A stretch of DNA of 33,105 nt, taken from assembly GCA_964464435.1 (NCBI GenBank), contig CAYXGE010000011.1, positions 1 through 33,105 on the forward strand, written 5' to 3'. This DNA comes from CAYXGE01 sp964464435. Its GTDB lineage: Bacteria; Pseudomonadota; Gammaproteobacteria; Burkholderiales; Methylophilaceae. The notes under the pieces are model-generated. The model had not been told where the DNA came from and made no database searches. It saw nothing but the letters and a program-made list of their open reading frames with translations. The position numbers and the translations under genes are program-made. Below are positions 8,240 to 16,458 of this stretch, one piece after another. The stretch's first letter is position 1. Each line of letters opens with the position of its first letter.

Positions 8240-8926
8240 TTAATCATCGCCACCCATAAAAGCCATCAATAATTGCAATAAGTTAGTAAACATATTGTAA
8301 ATATCAAGGTACAGCGCTAAGGTTGCCATCACATAATTGGTTTCACCACCGTTTACAATGCGGCTCACGTCATACAACATAAAGCCTGCAAACAATAGCA
8401 CCGCAACACCTGACAACGCCAATGAAACTGCTGGCACTTGGAAGAACATATTAGCAAGTGAAGCAACAATTAATAAGATAATACCTACCATCAAGAAATT
8501 GCTCATAAAGCTAAAATCTTTTTTGGTGGTGGTAGCAATACCTGCCAAAGTTATAAAGATTAAACCAGTGCCACCAGCAGCCAGACCCACCAATTGTGCA
8601 CCATTACTTAAATGTAAGGCATGTTGCAAAATTGGGCCTAACATTAAACCCATAAAACCTGTTAGCACTAAGAGTAGTACCACACCCAACGCACTATTAC
8701 GGTTGGCTTGAATGGCGTAAAACAAACCCATCATGACCGCCAAACCACCCAAAGCAAACATAATTGGGTGCTCTGCAGCAAAGCCAAAGCTCATGCTCAT
8801 GCCGATGACTGCACCAATGACGGTTGGTATCATGGTTAAGCCTAGCAATGCGTAGGTGTTACGCAATACTTTGTTGGTTGATAGGGCCGATGCGCTAGTG
8901 GTAGTTGTTTGGTAGTTAGTTTGCAT
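8240..8926 (-). CDS. Bax inhibitor-1/YccA family membrane protein
   Basis: 228 residues, about seven hydrophobic helices after a Ser/Thr-rich N-terminus of about 20 residues. Features of the BI-1/UPF0005 family: VLRNTYALLGLTM at the start, MLYDVSRIVNGGE between helices 6 and 7, and ALYLDIYNMFTNLLQLL at the C-terminus; the paired Asp residues there correspond to the pH-sensing/calcium-leak aspartates of the family. Inner membrane. Single-gene unit with its own terminator. Its exact role in bacteria is not settled (YccA binds FtsH; YbhL and YetJ are relatives). Confidence 0.93.
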   Translation of the reverse strand: MQTNYQTTTTSASALSTNKVLRNTYALLGLTMIPTVIGAVIGMSMSFGFAAEHPIMFALGGLAVMMGLFYAIQANRNSALGVVLLLVLTGFMGLMLGPILQHALHLSNGAQLVGLAAGGTGLIFITLAGIATTTKKDFSFMSNFLMVGIILLIVASLANMFFQVPAVSLALSGVAVLLFAGFMLYDVSRIVNGGETNYVMATLALYLDIYNMFTNLLQLLMAFMGGDD

Positions 8927-9022
8927 TGTGTATCCTTAAGTAATTAACACTTAGATTAGAGTATATAAAAAAGCGTAAAGTTTCAACCATATTCATGTAA
9001 CAAAATGTATTTAATTTAATGC

Positions 9023-9514
9023 TTAAGACTGGTCAGACCGCGTTCTTAGCCATGTGATTTGTATAACTTTAGCATCAATACTTGCGCGATGACGGGTATC
9101 ATTGAGTTCTTTAAGTACTTGGTCTTTAGTTACATGCCAAGTGGCTTGTTGTTGCTCGGTGAGGACATGACGTAAATCTTCCAACTTAAAACGTTGCGCA
9201 ATATTAGCGGCATCAAACAGACGTGAAATCCACACATAATCGTGCATCCAGCCATCGGTATAGACGGTTTTATTCAGTAATTTTTCATTGAGCTGTTGGG
9301 CAATTTCTTTGGCTGATTTACCATGTGCATATAAAAACTCACGCTTAATATGATGCGCATTTTCAGCGCTTTCATCCCAGTGTTGCCAATCCTCTTCAGG
9401 CGTAATTAAAGAACACCAAGTGCTGGCATTTTCTGTAATGATACCAACTTCAATGGGGTAACCATTTTTACCAAAGCCCGAGGCTTCTATATCAATGATA
9501 ATTGGAATATCCAT
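9023..9514 (-). CDS. DEDDh-type 3'-5' exonuclease family protein (short)
   Basis: 163 residues. The N-terminal DIEASG gives the first acidic pair (Asp8, Glu10); MHDYVWISRLFD supplies the Exo II aspartate (about Asp92); HRASIDA gives the Exo III His142 and Asp147. Together these are the four metal ligands and the histidine of the DnaQ/RNase T fold. Shorter than DnaQ or Orn, with no extra domain. DNA or RNA substrate cannot be told from sequence. It lies 34 bases downstream of nagZ on the same strand and is probably its operon partner. Confidence 0.82.
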   Translation of the reverse strand: MDIPIIIDIEASGFGKNGYPIEVGIITENASTWCSLITPEEDWQHWDESAENAHHIKREFLYAHGKSAKEIAQQLNEKLLNKTVYTDGWMHDYVWISRLFDAANIAQRFKLEDLRHVLTEQQQATWHVTKDQVLKELNDTRHRASIDAKVIQITWLRTRSDQS

Positions 9515-9548
9515 ACTATTAGCGTACCCCTAGAGTTTTACAATTTAG

Positions 9549-10598
9549 TTAAGCAATAAACAAATCACCTTCAGCTTTTCCTACATTACCTACTGCATGC
9601 ACCGCTTTCATAAATTCAGCACTTTCATGCAGTGCTACCATATCCGCTGGCTGTTTATGCCCGTGCATACGGGCTAAGCGCGCTAAACTTGGGCCTGAGA
9701 TATTCCACTTTAAATTCGCCAATAGTTCATCAGCCAAATCAGGGCGATTACATAACAATATCATGTCACAACCTGCATTAAGTGCCGCCAAGCTTCGCGT
9801 GGTGACATCGCCGCCAACGGTTGCGCCTTCCATGCTGAGGTCATCACTAAAAATCACGCCATCAAAGCCTAAACGCTCACGCAATATTTTTTGTAGCCAT
9901 TTGCTTGAAAACCCAGCAGGCTTGTCATCCACTTTTGGGTAAATCACATGCGCTGGCATAATTGCCTGAATACCATCGTCTATCATATTTTTAAACGTTT
10001 GCATGTCATTGGCGGCAATGTCATCAAAACCGCGTTCATCCACAGGAATACTCACGTGAGAATCTGCCACCACAAAACCATGCCCAGGAAAATGCTTACC
10101 TACTGCCGCCATACCGCCTTGTTTTAAACCTTGCATTAAGCTATAGGCTAAATCATGAATCGCTTGCGCATTACCATGAAACGCACGGTTGCCAATCACC
10201 AAGCTATCGCCGTAATCCATATCCAACACGGGGGTAAAGCTAAAATCAATGCCATGCGCTCGTAGCTCTGCCGCTAAAATCCACCCTGCTTCTTTGGCTA
10301 ACTCTTTCGCGCGTTTAGGGCTTTTATCCCAAATATGTCCAAACTCACGCATGGGTGGGATTTTGGTAAACCCTTCTTTAAAGCGCTGTACACGCCCGCC
10401 TTCATGGTCTACTGCAATTAAAAGCGGTGGCTGGCGAACCGCGTGAATACTGGCTGTAAGCGCACGTAATTGGGCGCAATCAACAAAGTTTCGTGAAAAT
10501 AAAATCACGCCACCCACGAGCGGATGTTGTAATCGTCTAATGTCGTCAGCGGTCAGTTCTGTGCCAACCACATCGAGCATAATGGGGCCTAAAGACAT
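9549..10598 (-). CDS. nagZ: Beta-N-acetylhexosaminidase
   Basis: 349 residues, a GH3 enzyme. Cytosolic NagZ cleaves GlcNAc from 1,6-anhydroMurNAc-peptides during peptidoglycan recycling. Signatures: AVDHEGGRVQRF (about residues 62-73), the catalytic-loop KHFPGHG (168-174) with the following ADSH His, and the nucleophile motif FSDDLSMEGA (about 250-259). Single-domain length fits proteobacterial NagZ. It is downstream of the queuosine-precursor-type transporter by 64 bases and upstream of the exonuclease. Confidence 0.96.
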   Translation of the reverse strand: MSLGPIMLDVVGTELTADDIRRLQHPLVGGVILFSRNFVDCAQLRALTASIHAVRQPPLLIAVDHEGGRVQRFKEGFTKIPPMREFGHIWDKSPKRAKELAKEAGWILAAELRAHGIDFSFTPVLDMDYGDSLVIGNRAFHGNAQAIHDLAYSLMQGLKQGGMAAVGKHFPGHGFVVADSHVSIPVDERGFDDIAANDMQTFKNMIDDGIQAIMPAHVIYPKVDDKPAGFSSKWLQKILRERLGFDGVIFSDDLSMEGATVGGDVTTRSLAALNAGCDMILLCNRPDLADELLANLKWNISGPSLARLARMHGHKQPADMVALHESAEFMKAVHAVGNVGKAEGDLFIA

Positions 10599-10662
10599 GG
10601 TTAAACCTTTAAAAAGTAATGTGCTAAATTTTATCGCAACTTAAGAGATATTCTGTAAATAA

Positions 10663-11358
10663 CTAGAGTTTAAATGGCGTAAAATCGGTTTTTGTATCGT
10701 AATAATCTTCATTTTCTGCACGTTTTAAAAACGCTACCACTTTATACACCACAGGCGTAAATGCTACTTCTACCAAAATTTTAGCTACAATTTGCGCCCC
10801 CACCACCAGCGGAATTTTATCGTTAGGAATAATCCCTGTGCCCCAAAAAGCGAGTGGTACAAACATCACGGTATCAATGGTTTCGCCAAACACAGTGCTG
10901 GTAATGGTGCGTTGCCACAAATGTTTGCCTGCACTTTTAATTTTCATTTTAGCCATGACGTAACTATTCACAAACTCGCCCACAGCAAAGGCAACTAAGC
11001 CAGCCAATGAAATGCGCCAAGTGCTGCCAAACGCTACTTCATACTCATGCTGATTTTGCCAAAATGGCGCGGGTGGTAGCGCCACTATCATCCATGCCAT
11101 TAAGCTTGCAAATGCCAAGCCCGCAAAACCTGCCCAAATTACACGGCGGCTTGCAGCATAGCCATAGACTTCAGTGAGAATATCGCCAAATATAAAGCTG
11201 ATGGGGAAAAACAACACGCCTGCACCAAAGGTAATGGTGCCTAATAATGGCGCATCTATCTGCGAAACCTTAGCAGGGCCAATTAAATTTGAACACACTA
11301 GCACGCATACAAATGCCGCCATGATTAAATCGTAATATCGATATTGCCTGTTTATCAT
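10663..11358 (-). CDS. Queuosine precursor transporter (YhhQ/VUT family)
   Basis: 231 residues, about six membrane helices. Features of the YhhQ/COG1738 family: a start like YRYYDLIMAAFVCVLVCSNL, GVLFFPISFIFGDILTEVYGY, and the later TSTVFGETIDTVMF. YhhQ imports preQ0/preQ1 for queuosine synthesis in E. coli. The start codon overlaps the DppC-like stop (ATGA, 11355-11358), so it is translated from the permease transcript. No queuosine biosynthesis gene or preQ1 riboswitch is visible nearby. Confidence 0.88.
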   Translation of the reverse strand: MINRQYRYYDLIMAAFVCVLVCSNLIGPAKVSQIDAPLLGTITFGAGVLFFPISFIFGDILTEVYGYAASRRVIWAGFAGLAFASLMAWMIVALPPAPFWQNQHEYEVAFGSTWRISLAGLVAFAVGEFVNSYVMAKMKIKSAGKHLWQRTITSTVFGETIDTVMFVPLAFWGTGIIPNDKIPLVVGAQIVAKILVEVAFTPVVYKVVAFLKRAENEDYYDTKTDFTPFKL

Positions 11359-12146
11359 CGCTCTGTCCTAACGTCCAGTTTGTCTCTAAGCACATCTCCA
11401 GCCAAATTAATGGCTAAAATTAAGCTCATTAAGCTTAAACCCACAGCAATAATATAATGTGGCGCAACCAGCATATAGCGCACACCATCGCGCAACATGG
11501 CGCCCCAGGACGCATTAGGCGCTTGTATACCTAACCCTAAAAATGACAAACTGGCTTCGGCAATCATCACGCTGGCAAGGCTGTAGGTTGCCTCTACTAC
11601 TAAAATGGAAGCCAACAGTGGCAGTATATGCTTCAACACTATTCGTAATGTGCTTGCCCCTAATGATTGCGCTGCAATCACATGCTGTCGATGACGCAAA
11701 GTTAATGTTTGACCTCGCGTTAAACGCGCGTAACTAACCCAACCCGTTAAAGATAGCGCCAATATTAGATTGTTGATGCCAGGCCCCAGTACTGCGGCAA
11801 AAGCGATAGCAAGCAAAATACCAGGAAAAGCTAAAAACACATCTGTGACTTGCATTAATAGTTTATCTAGTTTTCCACCATAATAGCCTGCCAACAAGCC
11901 AACCAATACACCTATACACATGGTAACTGCGGTAACGCTAAGTGCTACCCATATTGAAACCTCTACCCCGCGTAAAATACGCGCCAAAATATCACGCCCC
12001 AAATCATCTGCGCCAAGCCATAAATGCCAGTTTGGATTCGCTAAAATTTGCGTTAACTGTATTTCATTACCTTGCAGACTTAATACACGCCCGAGCACCA
12101 CGGCAAGCAACCAAAACAGTAAAATCGTACCTGCAAAATATTTCAT
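11355..12146 (-). CDS. Peptide-type ABC transporter permease, DppC/OppC-like
   Basis: 263 residues with about six helices. Signatures: LGADDLGRDILARILRG (about residues 39-55), typical of DppC/OppC, and the EAA loop AAQSLGASTLRIVLKHILP that contacts the ATPase. Two bases after the DppB-like stop, with a 4-base overlap to the YhhQ-like gene. Inner membrane partner of the DppB-like protein; substrate range (peptide, nickel, oligosaccharide) is not set by the permease sequence. No ATPase gene of this system is in the window. Confidence 0.9.
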   Translation of the reverse strand: MKYFAGTILLFWLLAVVLGRVLSLQGNEIQLTQILANPNWHLWLGADDLGRDILARILRGVEVSIWVALSVTAVTMCIGVLVGLLAGYYGGKLDKLLMQVTDVFLAFPGILLAIAFAAVLGPGINNLILALSLTGWVSYARLTRGQTLTLRHRQHVIAAQSLGASTLRIVLKHILPLLASILVVEATYSLASVMIAEASLSFLGLGIQAPNASWGAMLRDGVRYMLVAPHYIIAVGLSLMSLILAINLAGDVLRDKLDVRTER

Positions 12147-12148
12147 CG

Positions 12149-13057
12149 CTAAGCATGCCTCACGCGCGGGTCTGCTAAGCGATACAATACATCAGTAAGG
12201 GCATTTACCAACACATAACTCAATGCAACCACTAGCACACAGGCTTGGGTTACTGGGTAATCACGCTTTTCTATACTCTCAACCAATAATCTACCGATGC
12301 CATCCCAACTAAAAATGGTTTCCGTAATCACCGCGCCTGCCAACAAGCTACCCATTTGCAAGCCTACTATGGTAATAATAGGCAATAATGCCGCACGTAA
12401 AGCGTGTCGCACAATAACAGTTGGCTCACTAAGGCCTTTGGCACGCGCAGTACGAATAAAGTCGTCGTTCAGCACTTCAAGCAAACTGGTACGCGTCATG
12501 CGCGTTAAAATGGCGCTTAAACCAAAACCTAAAGTCATTGCAGGCAAAATAATGGAAGCTGTTGAATCCATGCCGCTGACAGGGAACCAGCCTAGCCAAA
12601 CTGCAAATATCAACATGAGCATAGGCCCCAACCAAAATGCTGGCATGGCAGATAAACGCACTGAAATAATGGTGACCACAATATCTTGCCAATGCCCTGC
12701 TTTAAGCGCCGCATAAATACCCATAGGCACACCAATCGTAATGCCTATTAACATCGCGAACAACGCCAACCGCAAAGTAGCTGGGTAGCGCGTTTTAATA
12801 AGCTCAACAATAGGCGTTTTTGTGTGTATAGAATGCCCAAAATCACCCTGCGCTAGTTTGCCCAAATATTGTGCAAACTGTGTGTAAATGGGTTGATTTA
12901 AGCCTAACTCTGCGCGTAAAGCTTCGCGGTCTGCACTCGCGGCAGAATCACCTAGCATGACTTCTACTGGGTCACCCGGTACCAGATGCACTAACAAAAA
13001 GGTGAGTAGCAACACCCCAAACACCACGGGGAATATTGCGAGTAATCGATTAATCAT
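12149..13057 (-). CDS. Peptide-type ABC transporter permease, DppB/OppB-like
   Basis: 302 residues, about six helices. The first helix is followed by LVHLVPGDPVEVMLGD, the hallmark of DppB/OppB permeases, and the EAA loop RTARAKGLSEPTVIVRHALR lies at residues about 205-225. Its start overlaps the end of the L,D-transpeptidase gene by 8 bases, so the two are probably translationally coupled. It pairs with the DppC-like permease directly downstream. Confidence 0.92.
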   Translation of the reverse strand: MINRLLAIFPVVFGVLLLTFLLVHLVPGDPVEVMLGDSAASADREALRAELGLNQPIYTQFAQYLGKLAQGDFGHSIHTKTPIVELIKTRYPATLRLALFAMLIGITIGVPMGIYAALKAGHWQDIVVTIISVRLSAMPAFWLGPMLMLIFAVWLGWFPVSGMDSTASIILPAMTLGFGLSAILTRMTRTSLLEVLNDDFIRTARAKGLSEPTVIVRHALRAALLPIITIVGLQMGSLLAGAVITETIFSWDGIGRLLVESIEKRDYPVTQACVLVVALSYVLVNALTDVLYRLADPRVRHA

Positions 13058-13532
13058 TGTGAATGTCTACTGATGTGCCGACAGGCACCATGTCAAACAA
13101 GGCAATCATATCGGCATTACGCATACGCACACAGCCATGCGAGCCTATCACGCTCATATCCGTGCTATCGGGCGTACCGTGAATATAAATGTAGCGTTGC
13201 ATGGTATCGACATTGCCTAGCCTATTTTTGCCGACCTCTTTACCGCTCAACCATAAAATGCGCGTCAAAATCCAATCACGATTAGGGTATTGCGCCATCA
13301 ATTCTGGCGTGCAAATTTCACCTGTTGGCCTGCGCCCCACAAACACGGTATTGGCAGGTGCGCCCTCACCAATTTTGGCGCGAATAATATGCGCGCCTAA
13401 CGGCGTGCAGCCACTATTTTTCTCGCAACCCACGCCATTGGCAGCGGTAGATACAGGAAACTCGGCAAGCAGTTCACCGCTGTCGTCTAACAGCGTCAGA
13501 GTTTGTGTAGAGATAGCAATATCGATATGCAT
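13050..13532 (-). CDS. YkuD-type L,D-transpeptidase family protein
   Basis: 160 residues covering just the YkuD catalytic domain. The active site is complete: His118 in YIHGTPD and the SHGCVRM motif with His132, Cys134 and Arg136. L,D-transpeptidases form 3-3 peptidoglycan crosslinks or tether proteins to the wall. There is no recognisable signal peptide, although the reaction is periplasmic; short signal-less members are common in betaproteobacteria and their location is uncertain. It follows the LuxR-type regulator by 23 bases and overlaps the DppB-like gene by 8. Confidence 0.9.
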   Translation of the reverse strand: MHIDIAISTQTLTLLDDSGELLAEFPVSTAANGVGCEKNSGCTPLGAHIIRAKIGEGAPANTVFVGRRPTGEICTPELMAQYPNRDWILTRILWLSGKEVGKNRLGNVDTMQRYIYIHGTPDSTDMSVIGSHGCVRMRNADMIALFDMVPVGTSVDIHND

Positions 13533-13555
13533 AAGATCTATTTTACTTGATTGTC

Positions 13556-14095
13556 TTATGTTTTGAGTGATGCGTTTGGCAATAGTAAATCTTCTAGAAA
13601 AAACGCAGAAAGTTCAGAACGCCCAGCCAAACCTGCTTTACGATAAAGCGCTCTAGCTTGTTCACGCACAGTACGTTCACTGGCGTTTCGAATATCGGCA
13701 ATTTCTTGATGGCTAAACCCTTTTAAAATTAGCAAACCCACTTCACTTTCGGCTTGGGTTAAATTCCAACGAGCAAACTGTTTTTGAATCTCAAGCCCAA
13801 GACCTTGAATTAAATCGCGACTTTCTTCACGCCAGCGCGCAGCATCTTGCTTGGCCGCATCGAGATCGGTCTGTAAATGTTGTAAGGTAAGTTGTGTGTT
13901 TAGGTAGTATGCACGCCCAAGTAAAGTTAGACCAATTACTGCAAACACTAACACAGCAAGCTCTATGGCAATATGCCCCCAATCAATGCCATCGCTGTAA
14001 TCACCCATCATATCTAATGCAATGAGCGCAAAAATAATTGCGTACAACGCCAACCCAATTTTAATGAGCTTTTGATGCTGTAAGTCTTGTGACAT
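13556..14095 (-). CDS. Membrane-anchored LuxR-type HTH regulator
   Basis: 179 residues. Two membrane helices (about residues 11-30 and 40-62) joined by a short acidic loop, then a probable coiled coil (about 65-105), then a C-terminal LuxR/GerE helix-turn-helix (about 112-168: LTQAESEVGLLILKGFSHQE followed by IADIRNASERTVREQARALY). There is no receiver or known ligand-binding domain, so it looks like a one-component regulator working from the inner membrane. First gene of the minus-strand block with the L,D-transpeptidase and peptide permeases; divergent from the cytochrome b gene across 172 bases. The signal sensed is unknown. Confidence 0.8.
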   Translation of the reverse strand: MSQDLQHQKLIKIGLALYAIIFALIALDMMGDYSDGIDWGHIAIELAVLVFAVIGLTLLGRAYYLNTQLTLQHLQTDLDAAKQDAARWREESRDLIQGLGLEIQKQFARWNLTQAESEVGLLILKGFSHQEIADIRNASERTVREQARALYRKAGLAGRSELSAFFLEDLLLPNASLKT

Positions 14096-14130
14096 AAATT
14101 ACTCAAACCCTTTTTAAAAATTGCGCACAT

Positions 14131-14226
14131 GTCATATGACGCATTCACATGCTTTTACTTAAAGCGCAACATGCGTACAAGTTTAACGCCCAATTTAAAT
14201 ATTGACCATGTCAACCATTTAAATAT
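14131..14226. promoter_or_regulatory. Structured divergent promoter region between LuxR-type and cytochrome b genes
   Basis: Contains the 10-base palindrome GTCATATGAC (14131-14140), a 13-base inverted repeat TTGAC-CAT-GTCAA (14202-14214), and two direct copies of ATTTAAATAT (14193-14202 and 14217-14226) that flank the inverted repeat. The density of symmetric elements suggests operators for the divergent genes. The binding protein is unknown; the adjacent LuxR-type regulator is the obvious candidate. Confidence 0.45.
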
Positions 14227-14277
14227 GCGTTTTTATTAGAAGGTTTTAAATAATTAGGAGAAATAACATGCGTACAA
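14168..14277 (+). repeat. 13-base direct repeat of a gene start
   Basis: AACATGCGTACAA occurs at 14168-14180 and again at 14265-14277, where it is the start codon region of the cytochrome b gene (MRT...). The upstream copy starts an 18-codon frame ending at a stop before the real start. It may be a remnant of a local duplication or a coincidence. Confidence 0.6.
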
Positions 14278-15014
14278 ATACACAATCTATAAAAGTATGG
14301 GACCCCATTGTTAGAATAGGACATTGGACATTAGTCATCGCCTTTTTCACCGCCTATTTTACAGAAGATGAATTGATGACTCAGCATATTTGGGCTGGAT
14401 ATGTGGTTGGAGCTGTTGTGATATTTAGAATTTTTTGGGGCTTAGTTGGTAGCAAACACGCCAAATTTAAAGACTTTATTTATCATCCATCAACTATTTT
14501 TGCATATTTAAAAGGCTTAGCACAACGCAAGCCACAGCATTATTTAGGACATAACCCAGCTGGCGGCATCATGGTGATTGCATTGCTTACAAGCTTGTGC
14601 ATTACGGTTTATTCTGGACTAGCCTTATATGCAGTTGAAGATAACGCTGGGCCATTTGCGAGGTTTTACGGCGCTAATGCGCAAAGCGTTACTACTAAAA
14701 CGATGGCCGACTTAGCTGTTATTTCAACGGCTTATGCTAATGAAGATAAAACTAAAGAAGATGAAGCGAAAGAAGCTGAAGAAAATGAGCCCGCTGAAAA
14801 AAATAAAGGCAACATCGCTGTCACAACCATCACAGAAAATAACGAAATGGTAAACGAGCAAGATGAAGAGTTTTGGGAAGGTCTTCATGAGTTTTTTGCC
14901 AATTTAACATTGTTATTGGTTGCATTACATGTTGGCGGTGTGATTTTATCTAGCTATGCCCATAAAGAAAATTTAGTGAAAGCTATGATTACAGGCCACA
15001 AAGAAATTAAGTAA
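14268..15014 (+). CDS. Cytochrome b561-like membrane protein (cytochrome b/b6 domain)
   Basis: 248 residues, four membrane helices. N-terminal WDPIVRIGHWTLV is the classic start of bacterial/hydrogenase-type cytochrome b561; candidate haem ligands are His19, His40 and His221. Between helix 3 and helix 4 lies a long charged segment (about residues 150-200) that is rich in Glu and Lys and has no match I recognise. TAGGAG lies 8 bases before the ATG. Such proteins move electrons between quinone and a periplasmic partner, but no cytochrome c or dehydrogenase is adjacent. Its stop is 7 bases from the convergent solute-binding protein stop. Confidence 0.87.
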   Translation: MRTNTQSIKVWDPIVRIGHWTLVIAFFTAYFTEDELMTQHIWAGYVVGAVVIFRIFWGLVGSKHAKFKDFIYHPSTIFAYLKGLAQRKPQHYLGHNPAGGIMVIALLTSLCITVYSGLALYAVEDNAGPFARFYGANAQSVTTKTMADLAVISTAYANEDKTKEDEAKEAEENEPAEKNKGNIAVTTITENNEMVNEQDEEFWEGLHEFFANLTLLLVALHVGGVILSSYAHKENLVKAMITGHKEIK

Positions 15015-15021
15015 GACGTTT

Positions 15022-16449
15022 TTAATGCTTACGCGTGATGGTCGCTAAGTCATCCCAGTTACCATCGGCTTTAGGCGCATAATTATTCATGTTGTTTTGC
15101 ATGGCGGCAAATTGCCCTTCATACCATAACGGTATGTAGGGCAACTGTTCGTGGATGCGTTGTGTAGCGGCAGGCCAATCTTCTTTTGAAATGAGCGCAT
15201 CTAAATCGGCATCAATATAGCGCCCTCGGTTAAAGCCATTGGGCGGAAAATAGCTTGAACCAAAGGCTTTGCTATAGATTTCTGGTGTTTTAATGCCTAC
15301 CCAAGTTAAACCATAAAGTTGAAAGTTGCCTTGTTTTACATCTTGAAAAAACGTACCCCAATCCAAACTTTGAATTTCTAAATCAATACCCGCCACGCGC
15401 ATCTGCGCTTGTAAGATGGTGGCTAATCGCACCCGTTGTGCATCAGTAGAGGTTTTGTATACAAGTTTAAGCGGTAATTTAATGCCCGCCTTAAGCAGTA
15501 ATTGTTTGCTTTTTTCAGGGTCGTAATCATAGGCTTTTAGCTGGGCGTTGCCAGCCCAGTGTTCAGGTGGCAATATCGCCCCTGCTTGGCGCGTACCGCC
15601 TACCATCGCATGCTGAATAATTGCCTTACGGTCTATGCCATGGGCAAGGGCTAAACGCACATTGTGCTGTTTTAATATGGGGTCTTGCATATTGAGGCCA
15701 AGATATGAAAAATTAGCACCCACCCCTTCTAACACTTCTATGTTTGACTTGGTTTTTAAGTAGCGCACGAGTTCTGGGGGTAAATCACCCTGTATTAAAT
15801 CGGCCTCGCCACGCAATAATTTAAGTACGCGCACGGTGGGGTCTTTCACTTCTGTAAAGCTGACAACTTGCCCATCGCTAAGGCGTTTTAAGTGGAGGTG
15901 TTTATGCCAAGCTTCAAACTTAAAAGCGCCACTACCCACAGGCTGGCGCGAAAAATCATGATGTTGCGCGATTAAGTCTTGCGGCAAAATACCTAAAATG
16001 AGTTTTGATACAAAATGCTTATCTGCATGTTTGAGTTGAAAAATCACAGTTTTATCATCGGGCGTATGTATAGCCTGAATGTGACTAAACTCTGCGGTAT
16101 GTGGGGCATCTTTTAGCGCAAGCAAGCTTTCATAGGTGGCTTTTACATCGGCTGAGGTGAGTGCTTTTCCATGATGAAAAACTGCTGGCTTTATCAAGGT
16201 AAAACGGTAATTTGTGTCATTGATAGTATCGCCACGAGCCAATATCCACGCGGGTTTTGAGGCATTGTCAAAATCAACCAAGGGTTGATAAATAAGGCGA
16301 TTAACGCGCTCTGAGGCGGCGTCTGTTGCGTAGCGTGGGTCTAAATTAAGGGGGGCTTGCGCCACGGCAAAGCTGATAGCTTGCTTAGGCGTTGACGGCT
16401 GACATGCCAGTAAAATACAGGTAATTAACAAAAGGGCAACACATCTCAT
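15022..16449 (-). CDS. Peptide-type ABC transporter solute-binding lipoprotein (family 5)
   Basis: 475 residues. A lipoprotein signal with lipobox LLAC (Cys16) anchors it to a membrane; the rest is a DppA/OppA-like family 5 binding protein (NLDPRYATDAASERVNRLIY, and HKAIIQHAMVGGTRQ-type core around the hinge). It presumably delivers to the DppB/DppC-like permeases at 11355-13057, from which it is split by the cytochrome b and regulator genes. It is 9 bases downstream of a 55-residue membrane protein gene. Ligand unknown. Confidence 0.88.
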   Translation of the reverse strand: MRCVALLLITCILLACQPSTPKQAISFAVAQAPLNLDPRYATDAASERVNRLIYQPLVDFDNASKPAWILARGDTINDTNYRFTLIKPAVFHHGKALTSADVKATYESLLALKDAPHTAEFSHIQAIHTPDDKTVIFQLKHADKHFVSKLILGILPQDLIAQHHDFSRQPVGSGAFKFEAWHKHLHLKRLSDGQVVSFTEVKDPTVRVLKLLRGEADLIQGDLPPELVRYLKTKSNIEVLEGVGANFSYLGLNMQDPILKQHNVRLALAHGIDRKAIIQHAMVGGTRQAGAILPPEHWAGNAQLKAYDYDPEKSKQLLLKAGIKLPLKLVYKTSTDAQRVRLATILQAQMRVAGIDLEIQSLDWGTFFQDVKQGNFQLYGLTWVGIKTPEIYSKAFGSSYFPPNGFNRGRYIDADLDALISKEDWPAATQRIHEQLPYIPLWYEGQFAAMQNNMNNYAPKADGNWDDLATITRKH

Positions 16450-16458
16450 GCCCGCATG

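Noticed and set aside
12297..12716. 139-codon plus-strand frame opposite the DppB-like permease
   Set aside because: Antisense shadow of a conserved permease; composition mirrors the coding strand and no family is recognisable.
10663..13057. preQ1 riboswitch expected for a queuosine-precursor transporter
   Set aside because: The transporter start overlaps the permease gene, leaving no leader, and no preQ1-like structure was visible.
14202..14214. FNR/Crp-family box before the cytochrome b gene
   Set aside because: TTGAC-CAT-GTCAA has a 3-base spacer and C/G at the inner positions; the FNR consensus needs TTGAT with a 4-base spacer and ATCAA.
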